The notes under the pieces: model-generated
Told to the model about the DNA's origin: nothing
The model's database searches: none
What the model saw: the letters and a program-made list of their open reading frames with translations, nothing else
Shown: positions 43,788-51,951 of the stretch, in pieces
Position numbering within the stretch: the first letter of the stretch is position 1
Layout: each line of letters opens with the position of its first letter
Position numbers and translations under genes: made by a program
NCBI GenBank assembly: GCA_965197795.1
Contig: OZ240228.1
Location: 992,001-1,056,000, forward strand
Direction: 5' to 3'
Origin: WHTK01 sp965197795
Lineage (GTDB): Bacteria > Chloroflexota > Dehalococcoidia > DSTF01 > WHTK01
Length of the DNA stretch: 64,000 bases

Positions 43788-44930
43788 CTAGTCCACCGCC
43801 AGCACTGCCGTGCCGGTCGATGAGAGCACGCCGCCGGTGCCGTTAACGAGGGCGATCTTTGGGTTGACGTTGCGTTCGCCGCACTCGCCGCGTAGCTGGC
43901 GCACGGCCTCGATGGTGAGGAACATGCCGTACATACCGGGATGCGTGTACGAGAGGCCGCCGCCGCTCGTGTTCAACGCGAAGTCGCCGCCTGGCGCGGT
44001 GCGCTGGTTGGCGACGAAATCGGGGCCTTCGCCGGGGCCGCAGTAGCCGAGGCTCTCCAGCGTGATCAGCACCGTGTAGGTGAACGAGTCGTAGATCATC
44101 GTCAGGTCCATATCGCTGTGCTTGAGGCCGGCCATCTCGAGCGCTCGCGGGCCGCTGCTGTGAGCCGGCGTCACGGTCAGGTCGGGCATCTGGCTGATCA
44201 TCGCGTGATCGTGGTGCTCGGCCGCGCCGAGGATGTAGACCGGCTGCTTCGGCAGATCGCGGGCGCGGTCGGCGCGCGTCAGCACCACTGCGCCGCCTGC
44301 GTCGGTCACGAGGCAGCAGTCGAGCAGGTGGAAGGGCCAGGCGATCCAGCGCGACGCGTGATAGTCGTCGAACGACATCGGCTCCTTCATGTAGGCCTTG
44401 GGGTTCAGCAGCGCCCACTTGCGCGATGACACAGCGATCTCCGAGAGCGCCTGGCGGGTGCGGTCCTCGCCGTAGCGGCTCATGTAGTTGGAGCAGGCCA
44501 TCGCGTAGCTGACGGGCGGGCCGATGATGCCGTACGGCGCCTCGAACTGAGGCCCGGCGAGTCCCGCGCCAAGGACGCCGCTGCGTTCGCGGGCGCTACG
44601 ACCCGCCTCGCCGTGCGTCACCAGCGCGACGTTGCAGTAGCCGGCGTTGATAGCGGCAACGGCGTGCGCCAGGTGAATCACGAAGGAGGAGCCGCCGACG
44701 GCCGTACTGTCCGTGTACTTCGGGCGGACGCCGATGTACTCACCAAGCGCGAGCGTGGAGTAGCCGGCGGTGAACAGCCCATCGACGTCATTGATGGTTA
44801 ACCCGGCATCGGCGAGGGCGTTATGGGCGGCCTCGGCGTGGTGCTGCAGGGGCGACTTGTCGGGCACATTGCCGATTTCGTCGGACTCCGCGGCGCCGAC
44901 GATGGCCACGGTCTTCGAGTACTGGTTCAT
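43788..44930 (-). CDS. Thiolase-like lipid-transfer protein (SCP-x/Ltp2-like)
   Basis: A 380-residue thiolase-fold protein of the SCP-x-like nondecarboxylating branch. It begins 'KTVAIVGAAESDEIGNVPDK' and has 'AHNALADAGLTINDVDGLF', 'NAGYCNVALVTHGEAG' and the C-terminal 'LNTSGGGLSYTHPGMYGM' and 'ALVNGTGGVLSSTGTAVL'. Where true thiolases have the nucleophilic Cys, this protein reads 'DSTAVGGSSFVIHLAH', with no Cys. Members lacking it, paired with a DUF35 protein, can act as retro-aldolases (Ltp2 and DitF of steroid and diterpene breakdown). The adjacent DUF35 gene fits such a complex. Aldolase activity is an inference. Confidence 0.82.
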   Translation of the reverse strand: MNQYSKTVAIVGAAESDEIGNVPDKSPLQHHAEAAHNALADAGLTINDVDGLFTAGYSTLALGEYIGVRPKYTDSTAVGGSSFVIHLAHAVAAINAGYCNVALVTHGEAGRSARERSGVLGAGLAGPQFEAPYGIIGPPVSYAMACSNYMSRYGEDRTRQALSEIAVSSRKWALLNPKAYMKEPMSFDDYHASRWIAWPFHLLDCCLVTDAGGAVVLTRADRARDLPKQPVYILGAAEHHDHAMISQMPDLTVTPAHSSGPRALEMAGLKHSDMDLTMIYDSFTYTVLITLESLGYCGPGEGPDFVANQRTAPGGDFALNTSGGGLSYTHPGMYGMFLTIEAVRQLRGECGERNVNPKIALVNGTGGVLSSTGTAVLAVD

Positions 44931-44952
44931 CCGGGTTATCCCTTCGCCGTCG

Positions 44953-46023
44953 CTACCGGATACGGTAACCGGGCATGTTGGTCCACATGCTCATCTCATG
45001 GGGCTGGATCACCGGCTCGGCGCGGCACATGTAGCGGTTGTTGAGCTGGTCCGTGCTGGTGACGCCCATGAGGCCCATCGCCGAGACGATCTCGTTCTCG
45101 AGGAGTTCCAGCATGCGTTGGCAGCCCGCCTGCCCGTCGGCGGCGAGGCCCCAGGCTTGCAGGCGTCCCAGGGCGACGCATTTGGCGCCCAGCGCGACGG
45201 CCTTGACGACGTCGGCGCCGCGTTGGATACCGCCGTCGAGGATCACGTCGGCCCTGCCGTCGACCGCCTGTACGATTTCAGGCAACACGTCCATGCTGCC
45301 GAGACCGTGGTCGAGCTGGCGTCCACCGTGGTTCGAGACCCAAATGACCTCAACGCCGTGATCGATGCAGAGCAACGCGTCCTCGACGGTCGCGATGCCC
45401 TTGACCATGAGCGGCGAATCACCCCAGGCGTCTTTGATCACGTCGAGCTTGCGCCAGGTGAGCTCCGAGAGGAAGTTGCGCCCATCGGCGTTGCGGCGCG
45501 TCGGGGGCGTCCAACCGCTTAGCATGGGGCGCTCGCGCCGGCTGTAGATCGCGGTATCGACCGTGATGGCGAGGGCCTTGTAACCGGCGGCTTTAATGCC
45601 CTGGACGGCGTCGCGAGTCCAGTCGTCGTCGCCATGCACGTAGAGCTGAAAGAGCTTCGTGCCGGCCGCGGCTATTTCCTCCCAGGATGGTTCGGTCACG
45701 GAGCTGACGCAGTGCATGATGCCGAACTCGACAGCGGCTTTGGCGGCCGCGACGCCGCCCTCCGGCGTGAACGTCTGCAGCGAGCCAACCGGCGCGAGCA
45801 GCGCCGGGATACGCATCTTCTCGCCGAGGAACGTAGTCGAGGTATCGATGCTGGAAACGTCTACGAGGATGCGAGGCCGGAACCCCCAACGGTCGAAGGC
45901 AAGCCGGTTACGCCGCAGCGTTGTCTCGGACTCGGAGCCGCCAACCAGGTAATCCCAGGCGCCTTGCCTGAGGTTATTACGTGCAGCCAGCACGATCTCC
46001 TCGTTGGTGACGAACTCCGGCAC
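44953..46023 (-). CDS. FMN-dependent alpha-hydroxy acid oxidase/dehydrogenase
   Basis: A 356-residue TIM-barrel flavoprotein like lactate monooxygenase, lactate dehydrogenase (LldD) and mandelate dehydrogenase. 'RNRLAFDRWGFRPRILVDVS' opens the barrel, 'LLAPVGSLQTFTPEGGVAAA' holds the flavin, 'LFQLYVHGDD' has the catalytic-site Tyr, 'MVKGI' the Lys, and 'VSNHGGRQLDHGLGSMDVLP' the catalytic His and Arg. 'VILDGGIQRGADVVKAVALG' completes the phosphate site. I choose GTG 46023, eight bases after GAGGAG, over TTG 46047, because the ribosome site lies between them. It heads the operon with the thiolase-like and CoA-transferase genes. Confidence 0.88.
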   Translation of the reverse strand: MPEFVTNEEIVLAARNNLRQGAWDYLVGGSESETTLRRNRLAFDRWGFRPRILVDVSSIDTSTTFLGEKMRIPALLAPVGSLQTFTPEGGVAAAKAAVEFGIMHCVSSVTEPSWEEIAAAGTKLFQLYVHGDDDWTRDAVQGIKAAGYKALAITVDTAIYSRRERPMLSGWTPPTRRNADGRNFLSELTWRKLDVIKDAWGDSPLMVKGIATVEDALLCIDHGVEVIWVSNHGGRQLDHGLGSMDVLPEIVQAVDGRADVILDGGIQRGADVVKAVALGAKCVALGRLQAWGLAADGQAGCQRMLELLENEIVSAMGLMGVTSTDQLNNRYMCRAEPVIQPHEMSMWTNMPGYRIR

Positions 46024-46258
46024 TTCAGGGCTCCTCAAAGCTGCCAAGGCTGCGCCGCGGGGTCAAGCCGGATCATCGACGCCGAGGCGTTTGGTGTCAA
46101 CGCGAGGCGGGGAGCATCGCTCCCTGGACGAATCACCGCCACTCGGATTCAGCGGAAGCCGCGCCATCGCCGAAGGGAGCCTTGAGCTTCTTAGCAGCAG
46201 GATTGCGAAGCAGCCGAGAGATGACTACTTTGTGCGAACAAGGGAGGATGATCACCTA

Positions 46259-46558
46259 ATGCCAGTTCGATTAGTCGTAAGCATAAAAGCAGCGCCCGGG
46301 AAAGGCTCAGAGCTTCTCAGCGCGATGGAAGCGCGGTGCGTTGAGGCGCGCCAGGAGCCCGGGTGCCAGCAGTTCGAGGTGTTCCAGAGCGGCCACGATC
46401 CGGACGATCTCTGTCTGCTCGAGCTGTGGGCCGATCAGGGCGGACTGGATGTCCACGCCGGCGTTAATGCCAGCCGGCCGCCGAACCCGGCGATGGATGC
46501 GCTGAGAGCCGGCGGCCCGGCGTCGCGGGAAGACTACGAGTACAGCCGAACCCGCTAG
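46259..46558 (+). CDS. ABM-type antibiotic biosynthesis monooxygenase family protein
   Basis: A 99-residue ferredoxin-like protein with 'VRLVVSIKAAPGKGSELLSA' as first strand and helix, 'EPGCQQFEVFQSGHDPDDLC' in the middle and 'LLELWADQGGLDVH' as the W/H strand. ABM proteins act as small cofactor-free oxygenases, heme-degrading enzymes or unknown dimers. ATG 46259 lies after GGAGG with a long spacing. A DinB gene starts two bases after its stop, so the two are coupled. Confidence 0.75.
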   Translation: MPVRLVVSIKAAPGKGSELLSAMEARCVEARQEPGCQQFEVFQSGHDPDDLCLLELWADQGGLDVHAGVNASRPPNPAMDALRAGGPASREDYEYSRTR

Positions 46559-46560
46559 CC

Positions 46561-47030
46561 TTGGAGAACGAGGAACGGCTTCGCCTGCTGGCGCTGTACC
46601 GCGCTGGCGCCGGCGCCGTGCGCGAGGCCGTCGCATCGCTGTCGATGACGGACCTCGACCAGCACGCCGGGCAGGAGTGGACGGCCCGCGAGGTGATCCA
46701 TCACATCGCCGACGCGGAGCTGATCGAGGCCGAGCGCTTGCGGCGAATCCTGGCCGAGGACGGGGCGCATCTCGCCGGGCGGACGAAGCTGAGTACGCCC
46801 GCCGGTTGCACTACGATCGACCAATTGAAGCCGCGCTCATGCTCTTCGAGTCGTTGGTGACGGCCAACGCCGAGCTGCTACAGGCGCTCGACCCTGGACG
46901 GTGGCAGCGCACCGGTTGGCACAGCATTGACGGTACCTATTCGCTGGACGACTGGCTGGGCAAGATGGCCCACCATGCGCACGACCACGCGGCACAGATG
47001 CTGCGCGCGGCGGGCCATGACGTGATCTGA
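46561..47030 (+). CDS. DinB-family protein, one-base frameshift
   Basis: A DinB/YfiT-like four-helix metal-binding protein. Frame one gives 'ERLRLLALYRAGAGAVREAV'-like helix 1 and 'WTAREVIHHIADAELIEAER' (first His ligand, near residue 47). Frame two gives 'LHYDRPIEAALMLFESLVTA' and 'LGKMAHHAHDHAAQMLRAAG' (His pair). One extra G at 46781 (CGGAC to CGGGAC) joins them as 'AGRDEAEYARRLHYD', giving about 156 residues. TTG start two bases after the ABM stop. DinB proteins are thiol-dependent or metal-dependent transferases; this one's role is unknown. Confidence 0.72.
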
Positions 47031-47043
47031 CCCCAAGCTCTGA

Positions 47044-48267
47044 CTAGAAATGGTCCGTGAAGTAGGGCGGGCAGCGCACTGCGAAGACACGCGCTGCCCG
47101 GTCGAGGACATCCTCGCTCTTCGCCTCTATGAGGCCGGCTGATGCCGCGACGGCCGGGGAGATGTAGCCGTTGAACAGCGGTGCCAGCCCACGGGCATCG
47201 GTTGTGATCTCCGGTTCGCCGGCCGCTGGTTCGACTCGCGTCTTGCCGTTTGCTATGCCGATCCGCCACGTCCCATCGTTCCACGGCGCGCTGTCGTCGA
47301 TTAGACGGAGGGTTAGCTCGGCCTCATCGTCCATACGGGCGGCGGGCCGCGCCTGCATCGCCGCCTCGAAATCGACGATGCGAAGCAGCACGGCGGGGCC
47401 CTGTCGCACCTGCAACTTCTCGGAGTCGGCGAAGAGGGCGAGGATGGGGTCGTGCGGCGCGATGGCGATCGAAACCTCGTTGTGGATGTCGTGGCGGCCG
47501 AAATAGGCCAGCAGGCTCAGGTAGGCGTCGCTCGAAGCAGCGATCAGCTCGGGAACCCTGATGTCGGTGATGGAGTAGCCGGGGCCCGGCCTGCTCGGCT
47601 GCTTGTAGATCGCGTAACCCTCCGTGGCGCCCGCGTCGCTCCGCCAGACGACCACGTCGGTGCCCTGACGCCACGGCACCTCGGCGACAAAGGACCGCCA
47701 CCAGTTCTCGGACCGGTTGAAGGGTCCGTTACCGGACGCCGCGTAGGCCGCGAAGACCGGCACCATCTCTCGCCAGTCGTCTGCCTTGAGGAAGCGGAAG
47801 CGTCCCCGCTGAGACGGCTCCACGGTCAGGCCGAAGTCTTTCGGTTTGAAGCTGACATTGCGCCACTCGGAGGCAACTTCCCAGCCGTAACGCCGGTAGA
47901 AGGTGGGGTGAGGCGTATAGAGGCCGGACAGCGCCAGGCCTTCCTCACGCATCTGCACCAGCGAGCGCCTGAGCATGGCACCGGAGTGGCCCTTGCGCCG
48001 ATGCAACGGTGAGTTTGCCACCGGACTGACCGCGCCCAGCGGGATCAGACCGCCGTTGAGGTACATCTCGACGGGCACCGTGCGCATCATTGAGGTCATC
48101 TCACCGTCTTCGAAGACGCCGAGGTAGAGGTCGGAGTCAAAGCGATTCCTGGCCTTTTCGACCTGCGGGGCGACATCGTGCCGGCGCTCGTCGCCGAAGG
48201 CGTGGGCGTCGAGCAGCATCGCCTCTTCGAGGTCGTCGAGTGTCAGCTTGCGGATCTCGAAGCTCAT
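47044..48267 (-). CDS. Eis-like GNAT N-acetyltransferase
   Basis: A 407-residue Eis-family acetyltransferase: tandem GNAT domains and a C-terminal SCP2-like domain. 'FEIRKLTLDDLEEAMLLDAH' is the GNAT opening. 'PVANSPLHRRKGHSGAMLRR' near residue 88 is the acetyl-CoA loop (R/Q-x-x-G-x-G/A). The second GNAT domain spans about 180-290. The C-terminal part ends 'LAPLFNGYISPAVAASAGLI' and 'VFAVRCPPYFTDHF', supplying the C-terminal carboxylate used as general base in Eis. Eis enzymes acetylate aminoglycosides and peptide or protein amines at several positions. I choose ATG 48267 after GGAG. Upstream lie a promoter, a 14-residue leader gene and a terminator, suggesting attenuation control. Confidence 0.85.
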   Translation of the reverse strand: MSFEIRKLTLDDLEEAMLLDAHAFGDERRHDVAPQVEKARNRFDSDLYLGVFEDGEMTSMMRTVPVEMYLNGGLIPLGAVSPVANSPLHRRKGHSGAMLRRSLVQMREEGLALSGLYTPHPTFYRRYGWEVASEWRNVSFKPKDFGLTVEPSQRGRFRFLKADDWREMVPVFAAYAASGNGPFNRSENWWRSFVAEVPWRQGTDVVVWRSDAGATEGYAIYKQPSRPGPGYSITDIRVPELIAASSDAYLSLLAYFGRHDIHNEVSIAIAPHDPILALFADSEKLQVRQGPAVLLRIVDFEAAMQARPAARMDDEAELTLRLIDDSAPWNDGTWRIGIANGKTRVEPAAGEPEITTDARGLAPLFNGYISPAVAASAGLIEAKSEDVLDRAARVFAVRCPPYFTDHF

Positions 48268-48287
48268 GCTTCGCTCCAAATAAAAAC

Positions 48288-48313
48288 GCCGCCCGACGTT
48301 GCGTCAGGGCGGC
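48288..48313 (-). terminator. Intrinsic terminator in the leader of the Eis-like gene
   Basis: On the minus strand GCCGCCC pairs with GGGCGGC, extended by GAC/GTC around the loop, and is followed directly by TTTTTA. It sits 21 bases before the ATG of the acetyltransferase and downstream of its promoter, so it must be read through or prevented from forming for the gene to be expressed. Confidence 0.75.
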
Positions 48314-48337
48314 TCACGTGTAGGTGCCGACTCGGAC

Positions 48338-48382
48338 TTATGCCGATTCACTCCTCTTTTGCGTACGGACCCCCGTATTCAT
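48338..48382 (-). CDS. Putative 14-residue leader peptide
   Basis: AAGGAAGG, seven bases before an ATG at 48382, starts the peptide MNTGVRTQKRSESA, ending in TAA at 48338-48340. It lies between the promoter at 48434-48462 and the terminator hairpin at 48288-48313, 71 bases ahead of the Eis-like gene. Its position matches leader peptides that couple ribosome stalling to antitermination upstream of antibiotic-resistance genes. The short basic tract 'RTQKR' could be a stalling region. Prediction from layout only. Confidence 0.5.
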   Translation of the reverse strand: MNTGVRTQKRSESA

Positions 48383-48433
48383 GAGAAGCCTTCCTTACTG
48401 TTGCGCCGCGACCGGCCCCGAAGGGGTGCAGGC

Positions 48434-48462
48434 ATCCTATGCGAAGCAATTAACCGCGTCAA
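48434..48462 (-). promoter_or_regulatory. Sigma-70-type promoter of the Eis-like gene
   Basis: On the minus strand TTGACG (48457-48462) and TAGGAT (48434-48439) are separated by exactly 17 bases. It gives a leader of about 160 bases before the acetyltransferase start. It begins just after the clpX terminator. Confidence 0.7.
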
Positions 48463-48474
48463 GAATCGGGCAAA

Positions 48475-48511
48475 ATAAAGAGGAGCCGGAGTTCGTCCGG
48501 CTCCTCTTTAT
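48475..48511 (-). terminator. Strong terminator of the tig-clpP-clpX operon
   Basis: A perfect 16-base stem (AATAAAGAGGAGCCGGA-type arm without the first base mismatch; arms 48475-48490 and 48496-48511) closes a five-base GTTCG loop. On the minus strand it is followed by TTTTG. It lies 17 bases after the clpX stop. Confidence 0.92.
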
Positions 48512-48528
48512 GCGTATCGCAGCCGGGT

Positions 48529-49839
48529 CTACGCCGAGGCGTTCTTCAGGCTCTCGAACGCCAGGTCGTCTTCGGGAGCGATTTCCTGGCCGGATGCGGT
48601 TACCAGCAGTGGCCGCTGGCGCTGGCGAATCGTTTCGGCGCTGACGATGCACTTCTGCACATCAGTGCGAGAAGGCACCTCGTACATGACATCCAGCAGT
48701 GTGTCTTCGAGGACGGTGCGCAAGCCGCGGGCGCCGGTCTTGTGGTGGATCGCCTCATCGGCGATGCACTCTAGGGCTTCCGAGGTAAAGACTAGATCTA
48801 CCTCGTCCAGAGCGAAGAAGCGCTGGAACTGCCGCATCACGGCGTTCTTCGGCTCCTGCAGGATCCGGATCAGCGTCTCTTTGCTGAGCGACTCCAGGCC
48901 CACAACCATCGGCAGGCGGCCGACGAACTCCGGGATCAGGCCGTAGGCCAGCAGGTCGTCGTGCACGACGTGCTTCATCAGCTCGTCGATGCGGTCCTGG
49001 CCGGTCTTGCGGTCCAGGTTGGCGGTGAAGCCCATGCCGCGGCGATCGCGTCCCAGTCGCTTTTCGATGACGCTGTCGATGCCTTCGAAGGCCCCACCGC
49101 AAATGAAAAGGATGTTTTGGGTGTTGATCTGGATGAACTCCTGGTGCGGGTGTTTTCTCCCGCCCTGCGGCGGGACGTTGGCAATCGTGCCCTCGATGAT
49201 CTTGAGCAGGGCTTGCTGCACGCCTTCACCCGAGACGTCGCGTGTGATTGATGGGTTGTCCGCCTTGCGCGAGATTTTGTCGATCTCGTCGATGTAGACG
49301 ATGCCACGCTCGGCACGGCTGACATCGAGGTCTGCTGCCTGTATCAGGTGCAGCAGAATGTTCTCGACGTCTTCGCCGACGTAGCCGGCCTCGGTGAGAG
49401 CCGTCGCGTCGGCGATCGTGAAGGGCACATCGAGGATTTTGGCCAGCGTGCGGGCCAGATGCGTTTTGCCGACGCCGGTGGGCCCCACGAGGAGGATGTT
49501 GCTCTTCTCAAGCTCGACCTCAGGACCGTTGCCGGCGGCGTTCGCGTTGACGCGCTTGTAGTGGTTGTAAACGGCCACGGAAAGGATCTTCTTGGCCTGC
49601 TCCTGGCCGATGACGTATTCGCTCAGCTGATCGTGCAAGGTGCGCGGCGCCGGGACTTTCTGTGCCGCCGCGGCTTTGGTGGGGCCGCCTTCTTCTTCGA
49701 TGATCTCACGGCAGAGTTCGACACACTCGTCGCAGATGTAGACGGCGCCGGGCCCTGCGATCAGCTTCTTGACCTGCTCCTGACTCTTGGCGCAGAACGA
49801 GCACTGGTATTGCAGACGGCTTCCCTTCGTGGTTGCCAT
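48529..49839 (-). CDS. clpX: ATP-dependent Clp protease ATP-binding subunit ClpX
   Basis: A 436-residue ClpX. The N-terminal zinc-binding domain has four Cys in 'CSFCAKSQEQ' and 'YICDECVELC'. The AAA+ domain has Walker A 'LLVGPTGVGKTHLARTLA' near residue 124, Walker B 'IVYIDEIDKISRK' near 190, pore loop 'GYVGEDVEN' and sensor 2 'TGARGLRTVLEDTLLDVMYE'. The I-G-F loop for ClpP docking is replaced by 'RDRRGMGFTAN', so the loop tip reads MGF. It unfolds tagged proteins and feeds them to ClpP. ATG directly after the clpP stop. Confidence 0.98.
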   Translation of the reverse strand: MATTKGSRLQYQCSFCAKSQEQVKKLIAGPGAVYICDECVELCREIIEEEGGPTKAAAAQKVPAPRTLHDQLSEYVIGQEQAKKILSVAVYNHYKRVNANAAGNGPEVELEKSNILLVGPTGVGKTHLARTLAKILDVPFTIADATALTEAGYVGEDVENILLHLIQAADLDVSRAERGIVYIDEIDKISRKADNPSITRDVSGEGVQQALLKIIEGTIANVPPQGGRKHPHQEFIQINTQNILFICGGAFEGIDSVIEKRLGRDRRGMGFTANLDRKTGQDRIDELMKHVVHDDLLAYGLIPEFVGRLPMVVGLESLSKETLIRILQEPKNAVMRQFQRFFALDEVDLVFTSEALECIADEAIHHKTGARGLRTVLEDTLLDVMYEVPSRTDVQKCIVSAETIRQRQRPLLVTASGQEIAPEDDLAFESLKNASA

Positions 49840-50451
49840 TTAGCCCCCGTTCTCGCTTGCCTTCGAGAGGATCTCGTCAATCATTCCGTATTCTTTGGCT
49901 TGCTGAGCATCCATATAGAAGTTTCGGTCGAAATCACGGCGAATTCGCTCCGGGTCCTGTCCCGTGTTCGACGCGAGGATGTTCCGCAGCAGGTCGTTGA
50001 GGCGCAGGGTCTCACGAGCTTCGATTTCGATGTCCGAGGCCTGGCCGCGCGCGCCGCTCATGACCTGGTGCATATGAATCGTCGATCGGGGCATTGCAAA
50101 ACGCTTGCTCGCCGCCCCCGAGCTCAGTAGTACGGTAGCCATGCTGGCGCAGATACCGACGCAGTACGTCGAAATGTCGCAGCGGTTGAGCAGCATCGCG
50201 TCGTAGATCGCCAGGCCGGCGTGAACCGCACCGCCGGGCGAGTTGATGTAGAACGAGATGTCGCGGTCCGGGTCTTCACGTTCGAGATGCAGGAGCTGCG
50301 CGATGATGCTGTTCGCGACTTGGTCATCGATCGGCGTGCCCAGGAAGATAATGCGCTCCTTGAGGAGCATCGAGTAGATGTCGTAAACGCGTTCGCCACG
50401 TGGTGTCGTTTCTACCACGGCGGGGACGATGGCTCGCAACGGGTCGTTCAT
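49840..50451 (-). CDS. clpP: ATP-dependent Clp protease proteolytic subunit ClpP
   Basis: A 203-residue serine peptidase with the catalytic triad Ser in 'TYCVGICASMATVLLSSGA' (about residue 105), His in 'RFAMPRSTIHMHQ' (about 130) and Asp in 'RDFDRNFYMDAQQAKEYG' (about 180). 'FYINSPGGAVHAGLAIYD' is the oxyanion strand. The barrel degrades substrates delivered by ClpX, encoded next. The ATG overlaps the tig stop (ATGA). Confidence 0.98.
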   Translation of the reverse strand: MNDPLRAIVPAVVETTPRGERVYDIYSMLLKERIIFLGTPIDDQVANSIIAQLLHLEREDPDRDISFYINSPGGAVHAGLAIYDAMLLNRCDISTYCVGICASMATVLLSSGAASKRFAMPRSTIHMHQVMSGARGQASDIEIEARETLRLNDLLRNILASNTGQDPERIRRDFDRNFYMDAQQAKEYGMIDEILSKASENGG

Positions 50452-51845
50452 TCTTTCTCCTGAGTCTCTGCCTCTGGCGCTTTGGCTTTGCTCGTTGCCC
50501 TTCGTGGCTTCGAGGCCGGCTTCTTCGCCGTGGTCCTCGCCTTCTTCCTGGCTGTCGCCTTGCCGCCACCCTGGCTCGTGACCTCTACCAGCCGGGCCAG
50601 CGTCTTTCTAGTATGCAGCGTCCGTGCCAGCGATTCTCGAGCGTCTTCGCCGGAGAAGAGCTGGCGAAGCATGTCTGCCTGTCCCTGCGCGGTACTCGCC
50701 ATCGTGTCTACTTCCGCTTCGATGTCGGAGTCCTCTACAGAGATATTCTCGGCTTCTGCGAAGTGACTCAACACGAGTGAGCGCTTCAACCGCGTCAGGG
50801 CTTCTTCGCGGACCGAATCACGGACCTCCTCCTCGCTCTTGCTCATGCGCTGCAGGTAGAGCAACTGAGCGCGCGGGTCACGCGGATCGAGGTTGGCCTG
50901 GTCCTCCAGCAGGTGATCGACCTCGTGGTCGAGCATCTGCGGCGCGTACTCGATGGAGGCTTGCTCAACCAGCGCGTCGACGGCCTGGGTTTCGTAGGTT
51001 CGCAGGGCGGCCTCGTTCTCCGCCTTCTCTATGTCCTCGCGGACCTTGGCCCGCAGCGCGAGAAGTGTCTCGTGGCCGTCGCCTACCAGCTTGGCGAATT
51101 CGTCGTCCAGGGTTGGCAGGTTCTCTTGTTTGACCTCGGAGATCTTGACCACATAGGTCATCGGCTTGCTGGCGAGGTTCGGGTCCTCGTTGTCGGCCGG
51201 TACCTCGACGGTTTTGGTGACCTCGTCACCCTTCTTGAGGCCGGTGACGACGCCGATGAAGCCCGGCAGCCGTTCCAGCGACTCCTCCGTAATACGAAAC
51301 TCGATGTCATCGGAGGAGAAGATGCTCATGTCGCCGGACCGCGCCGAGACGCTGCCGGAGAGGACATCGCCTTTCTTCGCTTTGCGCTCAACCGGCTCGA
51401 TCACGGCGTTGCGACGCTGCAATTCTGTTAGCGCTTCGTCCACCTGCTTGTCATCGATCGTGACCTCTTCACGTGGGACACGCAGCGATGCGTAGTCCTT
51501 GATCTCGATGAACGGCTGCAGCGGTACCGTCGCGGTGAAGACCAGCGGCTCATGGCTGACCAATTCGACGGAAGGCTGCGCCACGGGCGTAATCTCGGCT
51601 TCCTCCAGCGCTTCGCGGTAGGCGTCGGGCACGACGAGGTCCATCGCTTCGTCGAGCAGGCGATGACGGCCGAGTTGCTTTTCGATCAACGACCGAGGCG
51701 CCTTGCCGGCGCGGAAGCCGGGGATTTGCACCTTCGGCGCCAGCTTTTTGTACGCCGTTTCGATCGCTATGCCGTGGCGCTCGTCGTCTACCTCGATCTG
51801 CATCTTGAGCTGCCGCTCTGGGAGTTCTTCTGTTGTTACCTTCAC
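50448..51845 (-). CDS. tig: Trigger factor
   Basis: A 465-residue ribosome-associated chaperone. The N-terminal ribosome-binding domain includes 'VQIPGFRAGKAPRSLIEKQL', close to the G-F-R-x-G-K-x-P signature (about residues 36-55). The FKBP-type PPIase domain spans roughly 155-245 ('AKKGDVLSGSVSARSGDMSI', 'LPGFIGVVTGLKKGDEVTKT'), and the helical C-terminal arms follow. It ends with an unusual Lys/Ala-rich tail of about 40 residues ('KKARTTAKKPASKPRRATSK'), which may add RNA affinity. GTG start at 51845 after AAGGAAA. It heads the tig-clpP-clpX operon. Confidence 0.97.
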   Translation of the reverse strand: MKVTTEELPERQLKMQIEVDDERHGIAIETAYKKLAPKVQIPGFRAGKAPRSLIEKQLGRHRLLDEAMDLVVPDAYREALEEAEITPVAQPSVELVSHEPLVFTATVPLQPFIEIKDYASLRVPREEVTIDDKQVDEALTELQRRNAVIEPVERKAKKGDVLSGSVSARSGDMSIFSSDDIEFRITEESLERLPGFIGVVTGLKKGDEVTKTVEVPADNEDPNLASKPMTYVVKISEVKQENLPTLDDEFAKLVGDGHETLLALRAKVREDIEKAENEAALRTYETQAVDALVEQASIEYAPQMLDHEVDHLLEDQANLDPRDPRAQLLYLQRMSKSEEEVRDSVREEALTRLKRSLVLSHFAEAENISVEDSDIEAEVDTMASTAQGQADMLRQLFSGEDARESLARTLHTRKTLARLVEVTSQGGGKATARKKARTTAKKPASKPRRATSKAKAPEAETQEKE

Positions 51846-51914
51846 TGTTTCCTTACGTTCCTACCTGTCCGGGGACGTGCGCGAGAAGATCCGTGCGATT
51901 GGTCGCTACTACAA

Positions 51915-51942
51915 ATTATAGCAAGGGGATTCGGCCGAACAA
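51915..51942 (-). promoter_or_regulatory. Promoter of the tig-clpP-clpX operon
   Basis: The minus strand has a consensus TATAAT (51915-51920) with TTGTTC 16 bases upstream (51937-51942), 70 bases ahead of tig. The -10 box is perfect; the -35 box is weak. Confidence 0.6.
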
Positions 51943-51951
51943 TGCAGCGGG

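Noticed and set aside
43841..44418. Alternative minus-strand frame inside the thiolase-like gene
   Set aside because: Arg-rich out-of-frame shadow; the true frame has unbroken family similarity.
48288..48313. Hairpin as the clpX operon terminator
   Set aside because: A stronger perfect hairpin directly after clpX (48475-48511) serves that role, and a new promoter lies between the two hairpins.
49348..50130. Plus-strand frame across clpX and clpP
   Set aside because: Spans the antisense of two highly conserved genes and has no ribosome site or motif.
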